Shown: positions 44,641 to 57,606 of the stretch, one piece after another
How positions within the stretch are numbered: the stretch's first letter is position 1
How the letters are laid out: each line of letters opens with the position of its first letter
Origin: Spinacia oleracea
Taxonomy: Eukaryota; Streptophyta; Magnoliopsida; Caryophyllales; Amaranthaceae
Length of the DNA stretch: 64,000 nucleotides
NCBI RefSeq assembly: GCF_020520425.1
Contig: NC_079492.1
Location: 2,170,001-2,234,000, forward strand
Reading direction: 5' to 3'
Position numbers and translations under genes: made by a program
The notes under the pieces: generated by a model
Told to the model about the DNA's origin: nothing
Seen by the model: only the letters and a program-made list of their open reading frames with translations
Database searches by the model: none

Positions 44641-46388
44641 TAGTCTGCAACTATATCTTTTTATGCTTCAATGGAATGTAAAGATACTATCGTGAGTGTG
44701 AACTTTGGTACTCTATAGCTCATATATTTTCCTTCCATCTTGCAGGGATCGAGTCGATTGGAATTAGAAAGTCAACACGGCCTTAATTAAGGTTTGTACG
44801 TAATGCATGATCGATCTAAAGGGAGCTAAGTGGCCGGATTAGAGAAATTTGTTAGACTAGGTCTCTAGCCTTTTGTCTTTATTTGTTAATATTAGTTTTA
44901 ATTTGTTAGACTAGCTAGCTAGGTGTTTAAAAATTGTAAACGTACGTACTATACGTTTTTCTTTATTAGGCTAATATAAATGAAGTTAATTTAATGATCG
45001 ATTTGTTAATAAAAAAATAAGCAGATTCATACCTTTGCTATTCTGGTGTTGATTGGTGCGTGTACAGGTTTCAATACTCAATGGTGTATATATATAGATT
45101 TGGTTATTGCCACCTATTTTATATTTTAAAAGAATTTGGAAAAAAAAATAATGTTGTTGAAGGGGGCTTTTAATGTACGCCTCGACAACATATGAATTTA
45201 TGGCGCCAATGTACAGGTATTGGCGCAAGAATACAGGTCTGTTGAGGGGGGCATTTAAAAGTGAGCCTCAACAGAGGTGTCTGTTGAGGCGGGCTTTTGT
45301 AAAGCCCCCCACAACAGGTCCTTATTTTTTCGCTTTGGTTTTGGGCTGTTGAGGCGGGCTTTTGAAAGCCCCCCACAACAGACCACCTGTTGAGGCGAAC
45401 AAAGCCCGCCTCAACAGCTATGTGAGCTGTTGAAGCCACGTCTGTCGAAGCGGGCCTTGTTCGCTTCAATAAGCCCAAAATGCCCCCCTCAACAGGTATT
45501 TTTTCCACTAGTGGAGCGTGCAGGCCATGCCCGCGCACAGCCCACACGGCCGCTCGGCCCACGCGAGCCGCAAGCCCACGCGAGCAGCAGCACATGCAGC
45601 TCGCAGCCCATTGCTGCGCGCGCTGCCATGGCCTGCTGGGCCTGGCCTTGCGCTGGGCCTGGCGTGGCCTTGGCTGTTTGTGTGGCGCGCTTGGCTTGCT
45701 GGGCGATGGCCTGGCTTCGTGCTGGGCCCTCGTCCGGCAGGCCTCGTCCGATGCTTATTCGTACGATACGCTTCCGATTAAATTCCCGGTTCCGGAATTC
45801 ATTTCCGATACGAACAATATTTAATATTTCCGATTCCGGAATCAATTTCCGTTTCGAACAAATATTTAATATTTCCGTTTCCGGAATTATTTTCCGATTC
45901 CGATAATATTTCCGTTTCCGGCAATATTTCCGATTCCGGCAATATTTCCATTTCCGATAATATTTTCCGATACGTACCATGTTTCCATTTCCGGCAACAT
46001 CTACGACTTGGATAATATTTATATTTCCGATACGATCCATATTACCGTTTCCGGCAATATCATCGTTTCCGGAGTATTCATTTTTTGCTTGTGACGATCT
46101 CAGCTCCCACTGAAACCAAGATCCGTCGATTTCGAATATCCATAGATAGAGTATTTAATGCCATTAAATACTTGATCCGTTTACGTACTATTTGTGTGAC
46201 CCTACGGGTGTCAGTCAAGAGTAAGCTGTGGATTAATATCATTAATTCCACTTGAACTGAAGCGGCCTCTAGCTACGCATTCAGCTCACTTGATCTCACT
46301 GAATTATTAACTTGTTAATTAATACTGAACCGCACTTATTAGACTTAACATAGAATGCATACTTGGACCAAGGGCATTATTTCCTTCA

Positions 46389-47500
46389 GCAACAAGCTCG
46401 GAAGGTCGCCTCGGAAGGTGACACCACTGCGGGTACTTCTCCGAGGGTATCTCCTCAGGGACCTGTTGGTGATGTCCCTTAGGAACTCGGGCAGTCGTCT
46501 TCTTCAGAGTCGGTTGGTTCCAGTTGAGGGCCTCCGAACTTGTGCTTGACTTTCTCCCCTTTTGCCTCGGTGCTGCGTCGTACTTTAATTTCTTTTTGCT
46601 TTCTTAGTACTTCGGTAGGCCAATGTTTTGTCTGTTGATGGCTGCCGATTTAGCTTTTTTTCTTAGGTCATTTTGCTTTCAATTTTTGAGGATTCCTCGG
46701 GTTGTGCCGTGCTTTAGTTGGTATGATTCTACTTGTTCCCCCGAATATTGAATGAAAAATGACTTCGCTGTTTCGTTTTAATTTTCTGTGTTTCCGAAGT
46801 ATCTACTTCTTTTGCTTTTGAATCCGTAGTTTTGCTATGGTGCTTCCTCGTTTGCGAGTTCTCCAAATCCGTAGATTTTCTAAGAGACTCGTTTTGAGTT
46901 CTGAGCTTTCCTTAGACTCTGCTGGGGGATTCGGTAGCCTTGGACTTTAGTCTTTGGTTTCTTTGGAAACGCTGGTTTTCTTCTGTCAGGAGTCTCGCTT
47001 TTGAGCTCTTCAGATCCGAGGATCTGTTAAGAGGCTACTTTGAGCTTTTTAACGCCTGTAGACGTGTTTAGAGTCTGCTTCTGAGCTCTTCAGATCCGTG
47101 GATCTGTTAAGAGTCTACTTTTGAGCTCTTTAACGCTTGTAGACGTGTTTAGAGTCTGCTTCTGAGCTCTTCAGATCCGTGGATCTGTTAAGAGTCTACT
47201 TTTGAGCTCTTTAACGTATGTTTCCGTTCCTCCGACTTCTTGTGGCAAGGAAACTTGGGCAAGAAGTCGCAAGTCTGACTCTTAGTTATGAGCTTCGGGG
47301 ATCCTTGGATCTGAGCCGAACTCTTTATAACTATTCGAGAGACCCTGTTGCGAACGGAATTTTCTTGGGTATCGCGAATCTGAGGATTCTGGACGGTATC
47401 TTGCGGGTTGGATTGAGTCAGCTATTCCTTAGGTTTAGTTTCCAAGGAGTAGCTACCTCGGATTGTTTTTAGCTTCGGATTGATCAGATCCGAAGTTGCA
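46389..47500 (+). other. Tail of antisense ORF and downstream region of Tat element
   Basis: The first about 95 bp continue the antisense extra ORF after the Copia insertion (stop near 46482). The rest is non-coding T-rich Tat sequence that precedes the end of pol on the opposite strand. It includes a tandem repeat at 47001-47218. Confidence 0.5.
47001..47218. repeat. 81-bp tandem repeat, about 2.7 units
   Basis: Unit holds GAGCTCTTCAGATCCGTGGA, then TCTGTTAAGAG and TTTAACGCTTGTAGACGTG. Copies start at 47001, 47082 and 47163. It occupies the same place (between pol and the antisense ORF) as the ~80-bp repeats at 10141-10375 in the other Tat element. Confidence 0.85.
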
Positions 47501-47505
47501 TGCAA

Positions 47506-47506
<1 letters not shown>

Positions 47507-47586
<80 letters not shown>
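47507..47586. repeat. (TA)40 microsatellite
   Basis: An uninterrupted 80-bp run of TA. A run this long is likely length-variable, and its assembled length should be treated with caution. Confidence 0.95.
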
Positions 47587-47589
<3 letters not shown>

Positions 47590-47703
47590 GGTAAGAGAAC
47601 AAAAGACATTAGAGATATGTTTAATGAAACACATGGTGCCAGTGGCTTTCTCTTCTCATTAAACTTACTCGTTAAACTTACTTGGATTACAAAGGGGGTA
47701 AGG

Positions 47704-50700
47704 TCATACAAAATATTTCTTGAGAACATCGGCATTCCAATGGTTCTTCAAGATTGTTCCGTCTAACTGTTTAAGCACAAAGGTGCCAGTCCTCTTTTCA
47801 GAGTGGATGATGTATGGCCCTTCCCATGTTGCCGAGAGTTTTCCATGGATCCTTCCCTTTTGAACTGCAGCAGCATTCCTGAGCACTAGGTCGCCGACCT
47901 TCAGAGGTCTGGCATTGACTCTTCGGTTGTAGTGCTTGCTAACCCTCTGCTGGTAAGCTGCGTTGAGAGTTCTGGCTTCGTCCCGAGCTTCATCTAGTAG
48001 ATCTAGGGCTTCGGTCAGAAGTTGATCATTGATTTGTCCGTGGGTTCCATCATACTTGTTGTATGCTTGGACCCTCAAACTTTCTGTTCCGATCTCTACA
48101 GGGATGACAGCTTCGGAACCGTATACCAGGTGGAAGGGTGTCTGTCCCGTGGCTTCTTTCTCGGTGGTCCGAAGGGACCAGAGTGTTCCAGGGAGCTCTT
48201 CTAGCCACTTACTCTTTTCGTCCTCGACTCTTTTCTTGAGAGCGTTGAGTATGAGTTTTTTCGCGGCTTCGGCTTGGCCGTTGCTCTGAGGATGGCATGC
48301 CGCCGAGTAGGCGAGGTGGATACCGAACTGTTTGCACCACGTCTGCAGTGGTGTGTTATCAAATTTCTTTCCATGGTCGAAGACCATTAGCCTCGGTATA
48401 CCAAATCTTGTGATGATGTTTTGCCAAATGAATTTGCGGACTTGTGGCTCAGTGATGGACGAAACTACTTCGGCTTCAATCCACTTGCTGAAATAATCGA
48501 CTCCTATAATCAACCATTTCTTCTGGTTCACAGCTGAGGGGAATGGACCGATGATATCCAAGCCCCATTTTGCGAATGGAAAGGGGTAGAGTGTTGATTT
48601 TAAGGTCTGAGCTGGCTGATGGATTGCTGGTGCGAACTTCTGGCATTTCTCGCACTTTCTTGTCAGCGCTTTTGCCTCGGAAACCATGGTGGGCCACCAG
48701 AACCCGGCCCTTAGTGCCTTGTGTGCCAATGCCCTACCTCCGATGTGATTTCCACATATGCCGAGGTGGATTTCCCTTAGGATGTAATCGGCATCAGTTG
48801 GGCCGACACATTTCAGCAGTGGGGCTGAGAATGACCTCCTCATGAGTTCTCCGTGGGCGTCAATGACGAACCTTTGGTTAAATCTTTTTAACTTTCTTGC
48901 TTGCAGCTTGTCTTCGAGAAGTTCTCCCCTTTCCTTGTATGCAATGACTGCGTCCATCCAGCTTGGTTCGGGACGTAGATTGCAGACTGCGGGGGGTGGC
49001 ATGTCAATGCTTCTCTCTTGGTGTACTTCCACATGGACCGACCTGTTTAGGTCGATGAGCGTTGAGCTTGCAAGTTTGGACAGTGCATCCGCTTGTGTGT
49101 TCTGACCTCGGGGAATGAGGATGACTTCAAAGGATCTTAACTTTGACGTTAAGGATTTAATTTTTGCTAGGTAGGCTGTCATACTGGGCCATTTGGGCTC
49201 ATACTCCCCTCGGATTTGGTTGGCTACGAGCTGAGAATCAGTTTTGAGGCAAACATGTTCGGCCTCTAGAGATAAGCATAGCTCTATCCCTGTGATCGCG
49301 GCCTCATATTCGGCCTCATTGTTGGTTGCTTTGAAACCGAACTTCAGGGCATATTCGATGCTTTTTCCTACTGGAGGTATCAGCACTACTCCGGCTCCCG
49401 AGGCGTTCACTGTGGAAGATCCGTCAGTGTATACTTCCCATGTTCTTTTGGTGTCATCCAACATTTCCTGATATGAGCATTCGGCCAAGAAGTCAGCGAG
49501 TGCTTGTGCTTTGATGGCGGTCCTCGGCTGATACTTGATGCCGAACTCAGATAGCTCGAAAGCCCATGCAACCAATTTTCCCGACCTTTCTATCTTGTCT
49601 AGCACTTTTTCCAGTGGTTGGTCAGTTAGCACCACTACTTGATGGGAATCGAAGTAGGGCCTAAGCTTTCGGGCTGCCACCACCACTGCGTATGCTACTT
49701 TTTCAATGAGTGGGTACCGAGTCTCGGCATCTGTTAGGGTTCGGTTGGTGAAGTGGATTGGCTGTTGCTTTTTCTCTTCTTCCCGCAGGAATACTGCGTT
49801 TACCGTCCCGGGGCTAACTGCGACGTATAAGTATAGGGTTTCCCCCTCTTTCGGCCTGGCTAGTGTCGGCAGTTGGGCCAAGTGAGCCCTGAGCTGTTGG
49901 AATGCATCGTTCTGCTCTTGTTCCCACGTTAGCTCGGGGTCCACTTTCCTCGGGACGCATTTCTTTTTGATAGGCTCAGCTTCTCCTCCTGAGAGGGTTT
50001 TTGGTTTGAGAGCTTTGAAGAAGGGTGCCCCCTTGTCCGAAGCTTTCGATATGAATCTTGAGAGTGCGGCTAACCTGCCTGTTAGCCTCTGCACGTCTCT
50101 CTTTGTCTTCGGCGCGGGTAGGTATAATGCAGCCTGGACCTTGTCCGGGTTTGCATCAATTCCCCTTTCGCTCACCATGAATCCCAGGAACTTTCCTGCT
50201 TTTACCCCGAAGACACACTTCTTCGGGTTCAGCTTCATTTTGTACTTCCTCGGGTTGGCGAAGGTTTCGGCCAAGTCTTTGATGTGATCCTCCTCCTTCA
50301 CGCTTTTTACTATGGAATCGTCCACATAAACCTCGACGTTTCTTCCTTTTTGATCGGTGAAGACGTGATCAACTAACCTTTGGTACGTAGCCCCGACATT
50401 TTTCAATCCGAAGGGCATCATTCTGTAGTTGAACACTCCCGCGCTTGAGATGAAGGCAGTTTTTGCTCTATCGTCGGGGTGCATGAATACTTGATGGTAC
50501 CCTGAAAAGGCGTTGTAGACACCTACTTTTGTCCCCATTCCCGAAAGGGAAGGTTCGATGATGAGAACACAAATCTCCACTTGGCAACGCGTCTCCTATA
50601 AAATAACGAATCTCAATCACCTTTTCATTTTAGCCAAAACTGCTATTTATGGAAACCTGCTAAGAATGGTAACTGTCGTAAAAGGTAGTTGTTAAAAGTG

Positions 50701-52265
50701 GCAAAGTCATAAAAGATAGAAACCTGTCAGAATTAGGTGTTGCACGCCAACATAAATCCTAAAAGAGATAGAATTTGCATTCCTGGTATAATTCGAAAAT
50801 AAGAGTTACGTATTAATTAAATTCCTAACGAACCTAGAGTTCGTAACGGGCCCAGACGCATTCCGTCATAAAGTTAATACGCACTAATAGACTCGGATGA
50901 ATCTCAAAAGCTCCGTGTTTTAAGAGTCCAAATCTGACAAAGAACTCGGCCCAGATCCCATTTTCAATGCCTGGATCTGGGCGCTGAAATCTTCGGCGCC
51001 CAGCCCTGGGCGCTGAAAATGCCTGGAGCCGTTTTATTTCCGGATTCTTTTTGGATCTGTATCTTAAAATCTATCTTTCCACACACCCTTTTCCTATAAA
51101 TACAGCCCCAAAACCGACGTGAAGAGGACACAATTCCATAAACTGAGTATTGACTCTAGCCTTAAGCCTAGCCTCACGCTGCGAAATTGATCCGGCGTTC
51201 TGTCGCAATCGACCCAAAAGTCGAACAGAACGCGTCCTGCCCCTTGTAGCTGATGAATTAAGCCTAAATACTGGAACATTGCTTGGAAACCCGACATTCG
51301 TCAAATAAAAGGAGAAATAGCAAAGCCAAGTGGTTAGTTTTCTGAGAACCGTAACGCACCTCTCAAGAGTGTGTTGTAATGTGTCCCTCATATGATTTAA
51401 TCGCTTTTATCACCCTTTTATAAAATTGTCAAACTATTAACTTGATTGATCTATCACGCCTAATACGATAATACCTTGGACAATTGAATTATCATGCTAG
51501 GTACCTTAAATCAATCTAAATAAGATAATCGCGATCGATTTAGTGTCATGTGTTGCATATTTCTAAAATCAATTCAGAATAGTTTAATAGTTTAACGCAT
51601 GTCCCTTCAATTATTTATGCTGAGCTAGTAAGGATAACCTGCCTCTGGAGTTATCGATAAGCACTCCTCTCGGTAGTTACAGTCCCTCGAAGTCTCGAAC
51701 TCTCAATCTCTTCCCTGCGGGTGTACGTTGAGCAATCCCCACACCAGGGATCACAAGGGAACCTATGGCCGTCGTGGTCGAACATAATTGCACTCCCTTT
51801 ATGTCACGATAACCGGGTTTTGTCAGTTTTTCTCATTGTCGTTAAAAACTGAATGGCGACTCCTATATTACTAGTCGATTGGGTGTAAACTCACAGGAAA
51901 TCCAATTACGCTTGATCTGACAACGTCACGCCCACGAGGGACGAGGTCACGCATTAGCCTCGTGCTTTTTCGACCCCCTCACAGGCGTCCATGAAGCTAA
52001 GCAAGGCATGGCCACTGGTAGAGTCCACCAGCTGATCTATCCTCGAGAGGGGATAGCAGTCTTTCGGGCAAGCCCAGTTCAGATCCGTGAAGTCAACGCA
52101 CATGCGCCACGAACCGTTTGCTTTTTTGACCATGACCACGTTGGCTAACCACTTGGGGTACATGCATGGTTCGATAAAACCTGCTTCTTGCAGTTTCTTC
52201 ACCTCTTCGGTGATAGCTTTGTTCTTTTCCGAGGAGTAATTCCTTTTCTTTTGTTTGATTGGTCG
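47704..52265 (-). CDS. pol of second Tat element, interrupted
   Basis: Minus-strand coding at 51984-52265 (start of reverse transcriptase, GFIEPCMYPKWLANVVMVKK) and 47704-50514, separated by a solo LTR. The second part runs through the RT palm (YVDDSIV), a first RNase H (RTLTDAETRYPLIEKVAYAV), a second archaeal-type RNase H (VYTDGSSTVNASGAGVVLIP), and integrase with CEKCQKF and WGLDIIGPFPS. This domain order with two RNase H domains is Tat-lineage. The element is a fossil with several breaks, and no working polyprotein is expected. Confidence 0.85.
50515..51983 (+). mobile_element. Solo LTR of another family in pol
   Basis: 1,469 bp, TGTAGACACCTAC...GACCCCCTCACA, with a perfect GGCGT duplication (50510-50514, 51984-51988). 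A TATA motif (CTATAAATACAG near 51094) shows it points to the plus strand. It contains GGCGCCCAGCCCTGGGCGC, a perfect palindrome-like block. Superfamily not determined, since no internal part is present. Confidence 0.82.
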
Positions 52266-53030
52266 TGTTAGGTTATGATACATATGACAATTCATAAATC
52301 ATGCGGAAAAACCATAAAGCCAGGAAAGCATATTATATTCACATAATCATTTAGCATAGTATTGATGCATACATGTTGTAGCGTGCCTTCCCTAGCTGCA
52401 CCCGAAACGAACAAGAACAAGTGTTTAGGACTCCAAATGTCGCCCCTCCGTAGATAGGTCCGCAGTACGTCCGGATCCGCCTCAAGTTAGACCAACTAGA
52501 ATCGCCCTTAAGGTTACTAGGAATTTCGGCTAGTGTTTGCAAGTGTATGGTTAATTTTATTTCAAAAACTTACCCTTTGAATACTTCAATCGTTCCTTCA
52601 AATAATGACCCTAGGCCCTTATTTATAGAGGTATGGAAAAGGAACTGGAATCCTATTAGGATACTAATTAGTTAAACTAGAATCCTAGTAGGACTCTAAC
52701 TAATTAATTTTATCCTTTTAGGATTAGGAATTTAATCATCAAACAAATCCTACACAATTTAGGTTTCGTATGTGAACACAAACTCTACACGAGCATGACC
52801 CACGAGCGTGCAGGCCATGCCCGCGCACAGCCCACACGGCCGCTCGGCCCACGCGAGCCGCAAGCCCACGCGAGCAGCAGCACAGCTCGCAGCCCATTGC
52901 TGCGCGCGCTGCCATGGCCTGCTGGGCCTGGCCTTGCGCTGGGCCTGGCGTGGCCTTGGCTGTTCGTGTGGCGCGCTTGGCTTGCTGGGCGATGGCCTGG
53001 TTTCGTGCTGGGCCCTCGTCCGGCAGGCCC

Positions 53031-53560
53031 ACGTCCGGCAGGCTGGGCGATCTACGCGGGGTAACATTTCTAGATTGACCATGATTCTCACCAGATTCTT
53101 CTAAAGATCTCTGAGTTTCATCCTGAATGTCATCTTGAGCATTCTCTAGAGTTTGTTGTTCGACTCGAATTTCTTCGAGGTCTACTTTTCTCCTACTTGT
53201 CATTTTGGAAATGTGATCTTTCTCCAAAAAGACACCATCTCGAGCAACAAACACCTTGTTCTCAGATGTATTGTAGAAGTAATACCCCTTTGTTTCCTTT
53301 GGATAGCCCACAAGGATACATTTGTCAGATTTTGGATGAAGTTTGTCTGAAATTAATCGTTTGACGTATACTTCACATCCCCAAATCTTAAGAAAAGACA
53401 CATTTGGAGGCTTTCCAAACCATAACTCATATGGAGTCTTTTCGACAGCTTTAGACGGAGCTCTATTTATAGTGAGTGCAACTGTATTTAGTGCATGTTG
53501 ATAGGTACGACTTAATCCTAAAACATCTTAGGTAAGCAAAAGCCTTTTGCTAATAGTCTA
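53031..53560 (-). CDS. Copia integrase fragment
   Basis: Minus-strand frame encoding APSKAVEKTPYELWFGKPPN, then FLKIWGCEVYVKR and KCILVGYPKETKGYYFYN. This is the conserved end of the Copia integrase region and the GYP...KGY linker before reverse transcriptase. It shows that the LTR family is Ty1-Copia. It is only a fragment of pol. Confidence 0.8.
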
Positions 53561-54780
53561 GAAACTATTCTTGGTTGATAGGTACGTCTAAGAACTTATT
53601 AGGTAAACCTATCGATTTTGCCACGACATAAAAGGACTCCTTACTTATATCGTTGAGTTTCACCAAAACTAACATGTACTCACAATTATTTGTGTACCTT
53701 GCCCCTTTAGGACCAATAAGTAACACCTCGCTGAGCGAAAACTATTACTAGATTGATGTAAAGGATATCCAAGCAAGTGTATATTTTGGCATGGCACCTT
53801 TTAACTCAATTTTTAAGTTTGGAACTTAAGGCTCTTACTATGTTGGTTAGATTTTAAGTGAACTAAAATCCTTAATCATGCAACATAATCAAGCTTTGAT
53901 CTCATGCATTTTAAGACATATTTAAAAGCAATAAATAACTTAAAACATGCATAAGATAAATGTGATCTAGTATGGCCCGACTTCATCTTGAAGCTTTAAC
54001 TTCAAAGTCCGTCTTGAAAATCTCCGTGGGAGGCACCATTTTCTTCAAATAGGATAAGCTATAATTAAAACTAATTACAACTATTTGATGGTACGCAGAC
54101 CATATTTGAATTGAAAAACAACTTTGGTACTTTAGACCAATTACATTCAAATTAATGGTACGCAGACCATATTTTCTATCCTATTTGGGCCATACTAGTC
54201 ACTTCATAACCTGCAAAACAGTACATATACAATATATACCATTCACCCATTCATTATCATGAATGGCCCACATAGCTGGTTAGTAAAACACATTATGCAT
54301 CACATAAACATTTGCAGCAATTAATCAAGGGCACCAATAATCTACAAATTATTCAGTCCTTATTAATTCTAATCAAGTTGTTTTAACCTTAAGGATTTGT
54401 AGACCTAATCAAGAGTATATGACTAAAAGGGCTCCCACTTAAACCAATAAATTCATATGCTTTACTAATTTTCAACATAAAAATGTATTTCTAGTCTAAC
54501 CGGAAACATACAAATTTAATTAAAATTTAAAGCTCGTATAAATTTATAATTGAATCCAAAAAGTTTAATTTAATTTCAGTCGTATTTAAATTAATTCATG
54601 ATTTTAATTTTAGTAAAATAATTAGAATAAATAAAATTTATTATAATTACAATATTCAAAATTAAAATCAAAGAAAATAATTTAAATTATTAATTTTAAA
54701 ATTAATTAAAATTACGTAAACTGAAATTTTCAAATTAAAATTTCAAAACGATCTAATCGCAACGCAACAATCCCACGCAA
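53561..54780 (-). other. Non-coding Copia internal region
   Basis: AT-rich sequence with no clear domain. It includes the 30-bp stretch (about 53672-53702) also found between the two LTRs of the Copia copy at 39210-39239, and a repeated GGTACGCAGACCATA block (about 54090 and 54157). Confidence 0.55.
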
Positions 54781-56136
54781 CGCACGCCCATGGGCCACAC
54801 GCACACAGCCATCGCTGGCCATGTGCGCGCAGCCCATGTGCTGCGTCGCATCGCTGCTGCTCACCATCGCAAGGCATCAATCGAACACGCGAGCTGGTGC
54901 TCGCTGCGCGCGCCAACGCTCGATGTACGCGAGCCATCGCTCGCTGCGCGCCCCAGCGCTCGATTTATGCGAGCCATCACTCGCTGCGCGCCTGCCTTTC
55001 CCGCATGCAAGCTTGCGCTCATCGCACGAGGCAGCAGTATGCGAGCTGGCGCTCGCTGCGCGCGAGCCATCGACGATGTGCATAGCGCTCGTGGCACGCG
55101 AGCTTGCGCTCGCTGCGCGCGAGGCTCCGCATGCTTGCGCGAGGCAGTGCGCGCTGTGGCGCAGCACGCTTGCTGCCCACACGCGACTGCTCGTGCCTTT
55201 CTCTCGCCCCTGCCCACACGCCCATTGCTCACAGCCCACGACACAAGGCAGGGCTACTGCCTTGTGCTCGTGCACCATGCCCTTGCTCGCTGCATTCGTA
55301 CCGCATGGGCGACGAGCTCCCTTGCTCGTCGTCGCATGTCCGCACTATATAACACCCCTTAAGGGTAACACGTAGCGTCCATTGCTTTGTGCGTGCAAGT
55401 TATATGAGCGAGTCGCATAAAAGTTAAAAATTTATATTCAAAATTAATGACAAATTAATAAATAATATTAATTTCATAATTTTAAGGCGAAAAATCGAAA
55501 ATTTATTATTTAATTGATTTCCGATTAACATGGATTCAAGTCTAGGTCATAAAAATTAAAATTTAACATAAATTTACAATTTTTATGGTGGTTTTTAATC
55601 ATAGGTTTATAATTAAATTATAACTAATTATGAAAATCAAATTATTTCTAAATTATTTCAATTTTCAACAAATTAATCATAATTACAAATTAGATTGCAT
55701 AATTAACAAGGCTAGGCATTCAAACTTGTTAAACATATACAGTAGGTCAATCAAAATTCAAGATTTATCAACAAGAATCGCAAATATTTAATTTAACATC
55801 TTAAATTTACGAAATTTTGCATTCGAAAAACTAAAACCTCCGAAAAGTCATAGTTAGGCTTCGAATTTGAGAATTCTGGGTTCGGCCGAAAAGTACTATT
55901 TTTGTCAAAATTTTAGAATGCCTTTTACATGCGGAAATGATACAAAAATCACTCGATTTGGATGAGTAACGAAGAAACTGCCGAAAAACTGCGTACGTAT
56001 AATTAAATAAACGCAATTTGCAATTAATTAACAATTACGAAAATTAATCACCCCTTTTAATTCTTGCAAATTTGTAATATTTAACCATGTTCATGCAATT
56101 TAGATTATGAAAATAATAAGAGGCTCGTGATACCAC
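54781..56136 (-). other. Copia leader with GC-rich repeat block
   Basis: At 54880-55140 GCTCGCTGCGCGC or a close variant occurs about five times. This is followed by AT-rich sequence up to the primer site near 56121. About 0.9 kb of this region recurs in the opposite orientation at 62180-63075. Many open frames here are artefacts of the GC-rich repeats. Confidence 0.6.
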
Positions 56137-57606
56137 TGTTAGGTTATGATACATATGACAATTCATAAATCATGCGGAAAAACCATAAAGCCAGGAAAGC
56201 ATATTATATTCACATAATCATTTAGCATAGTATTGATGCATACATGTTGTAGCGTGCCTTCCCTAGCTGCGCCCGAACCGAACAAGAACAATTCTTTAGG
56301 ACTCCAAATGTCGCCCCTCCGTAGATAGTCCACAGTACGTCCGGATCCGCCTCAAGTTAGACCAACTAGAATCGCCCTTAAGGTTACTAGGAATTTCGGC
56401 TAGTGTTTGCAAGTGTATGGTTAATTTTATTTCAAAAACTTACCCTTTGAATACTTCAATCGTTCCTTCAAATAATGACCCTAGGCCCTTATTTATAGAG
56501 GTATGGAAAAGGAACTGGAATCCTATTAGGATACTAATTAGTTAAACTAGAATCCTAGTAGGACTCTAACTAATTAATTTTATCCTTTTAGGATTAGGAA
56601 TTTAATCATCAAACAAATCCTACACAATTTAGGTTTCGTATGTGAATACAAACTCTACACGAGCATGACCCACGAGCGTGCAGGCCATGCCCGCGCACAG
56701 CCCACACGGCCGCTCGGCCCACGCGAGCCGCAAGCCCACGCGAGCAGCAGCACAGCTCACAGCCCATTGTTGCGCACGCTGCGCGCGCTGCCATGGCCTG
56801 CTGGGCCTGGCCTTGCGCTGGGCCTGGCGTGGCCTTGGCTGTTCGTGTGGCGCGCTTGGCTTGCTGGGCGATGGCCTGGTTTCGTGCTGGGCCCTCGTAC
56901 GGCAGGCCTCGTCCGATGCTTATTCGTACGATACGCTTCCGATTAAATTCCCGGTTCCGGAATTCATTTCCGATACGAACAATATTTAATATTTCCGATT
57001 CTGGAATCAATTTCCGTTTCGAACAAATATTTAATATTTCCGTTTCCGGAATTATTTTCCGATTCCGATAATATTTCCGATTCTGACAATATTTCCGTTT
57101 CCGGCAATATTTCCGATTCTGACAATATTTCCGTTTCCGGCAATATTTCCGATTCCGGCAATATTTCCATTTCCGATAATATTTTCCGATACGTACCATG
57201 TTTCCGTTTCCGGCAACATCTACGACTTGGATAATATTTATATTTCCGATACGATCCATATTTCCGTTTCCGGCAATATCATCGTTTCCGGAGTATTCAT
57301 TTCTTGCTTGTGACGATCTCAGCTCCCACTGAAACCAAGATCCGTCGATTCCCAATATCCATAGATAGAGTATTTAATGCCATTAAATACTTGATCCGTT
57401 TACGTACTATTTGTGTGACCCTACGGGTTCAGTCAAGAGTAAGCTGTGGATTAATATCATTAATTCCACTTGAACTGAAGCGACCTCTAGCTAGGCATTC
57501 AGCTCACTTGATCTCACTGAATTATTAACTTGTTAATTAATACTGAACCGCATTTATTAGACTTAACATAGAATGCATACTTGGACCAAGGGCATTATTT
57601 CCTTCA

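Larger units (their letters stand above)
39780..45513 (+). mobile_element. Pack-type CACTA transposon carrying host gene exons
   Basis: Begins CACTAGTAGAAAAAAC and ends TTTTTTCCACTAGTG, CACTA-type inverted repeats. It is flanked by the 3-bp duplication GAG (39777-39779, 45514-45516) inside a Copia LTR. Both subterminal regions are rich in GTTGAAGGGGGC / GCGAACATT-like repeats (about 39800-39960 and 45150-45500). No transposase is seen in 5,734 bp, so it is non-autonomous. Its interior holds exon-like pieces of at least two unrelated host genes in one orientation: RBX1 (40206-40628) and Y14/RBM8A (42849-42985), plus an unidentified exon (42420-42510). It also holds a Stowaway MITE and a local triplication. 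Confidence 0.88.
37776..46388 (-). mobile_element. Copia-type two-LTR element carrying a CACTA insertion
   Basis: LTR copies at 37776-39209 and 39240-46388 lie almost back to back, with only about 30 bp between them. That spacer matches the complement of internal sequence near 53672-53702 in the longer Copia copy. The whole is flanked by GCAAC (37771-37775, 46389-46393). The second LTR is split by a 5.7-kb CACTA element. The copy lacks coding sequence and is a fossil. Confidence 0.85.
52266..57606 (-). mobile_element. Copia-type element with internal region
   Basis: Flanked by a perfect GGTCG duplication (52261-52265, 57607-57611) inside Tat gag-pol. The 5' LTR (minus strand) is 56137-57606 (1,470 bp). 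Next to it GTGGTATCACGAGCC (56121-56136) resembles a primer site for initiator tRNA-Met. The other LTR (52266 to about 53030) is partial. The internal region keeps a stretch of integrase coding and a long AT-rich and GC-rich leader. The element is broken in several places. Confidence 0.85.

Noticed and set aside
47422-47766. ORFs with alternating Tyr-Ile
   Set aside because: Translations of the (TA)40 microsatellite.
54790-55362. Several overlapping 60-190-codon ORFs in all frames
   Set aside because: Produced by stop-poor CGCTCGCTGCGCGC repeats in the Copia leader; no conserved domain.
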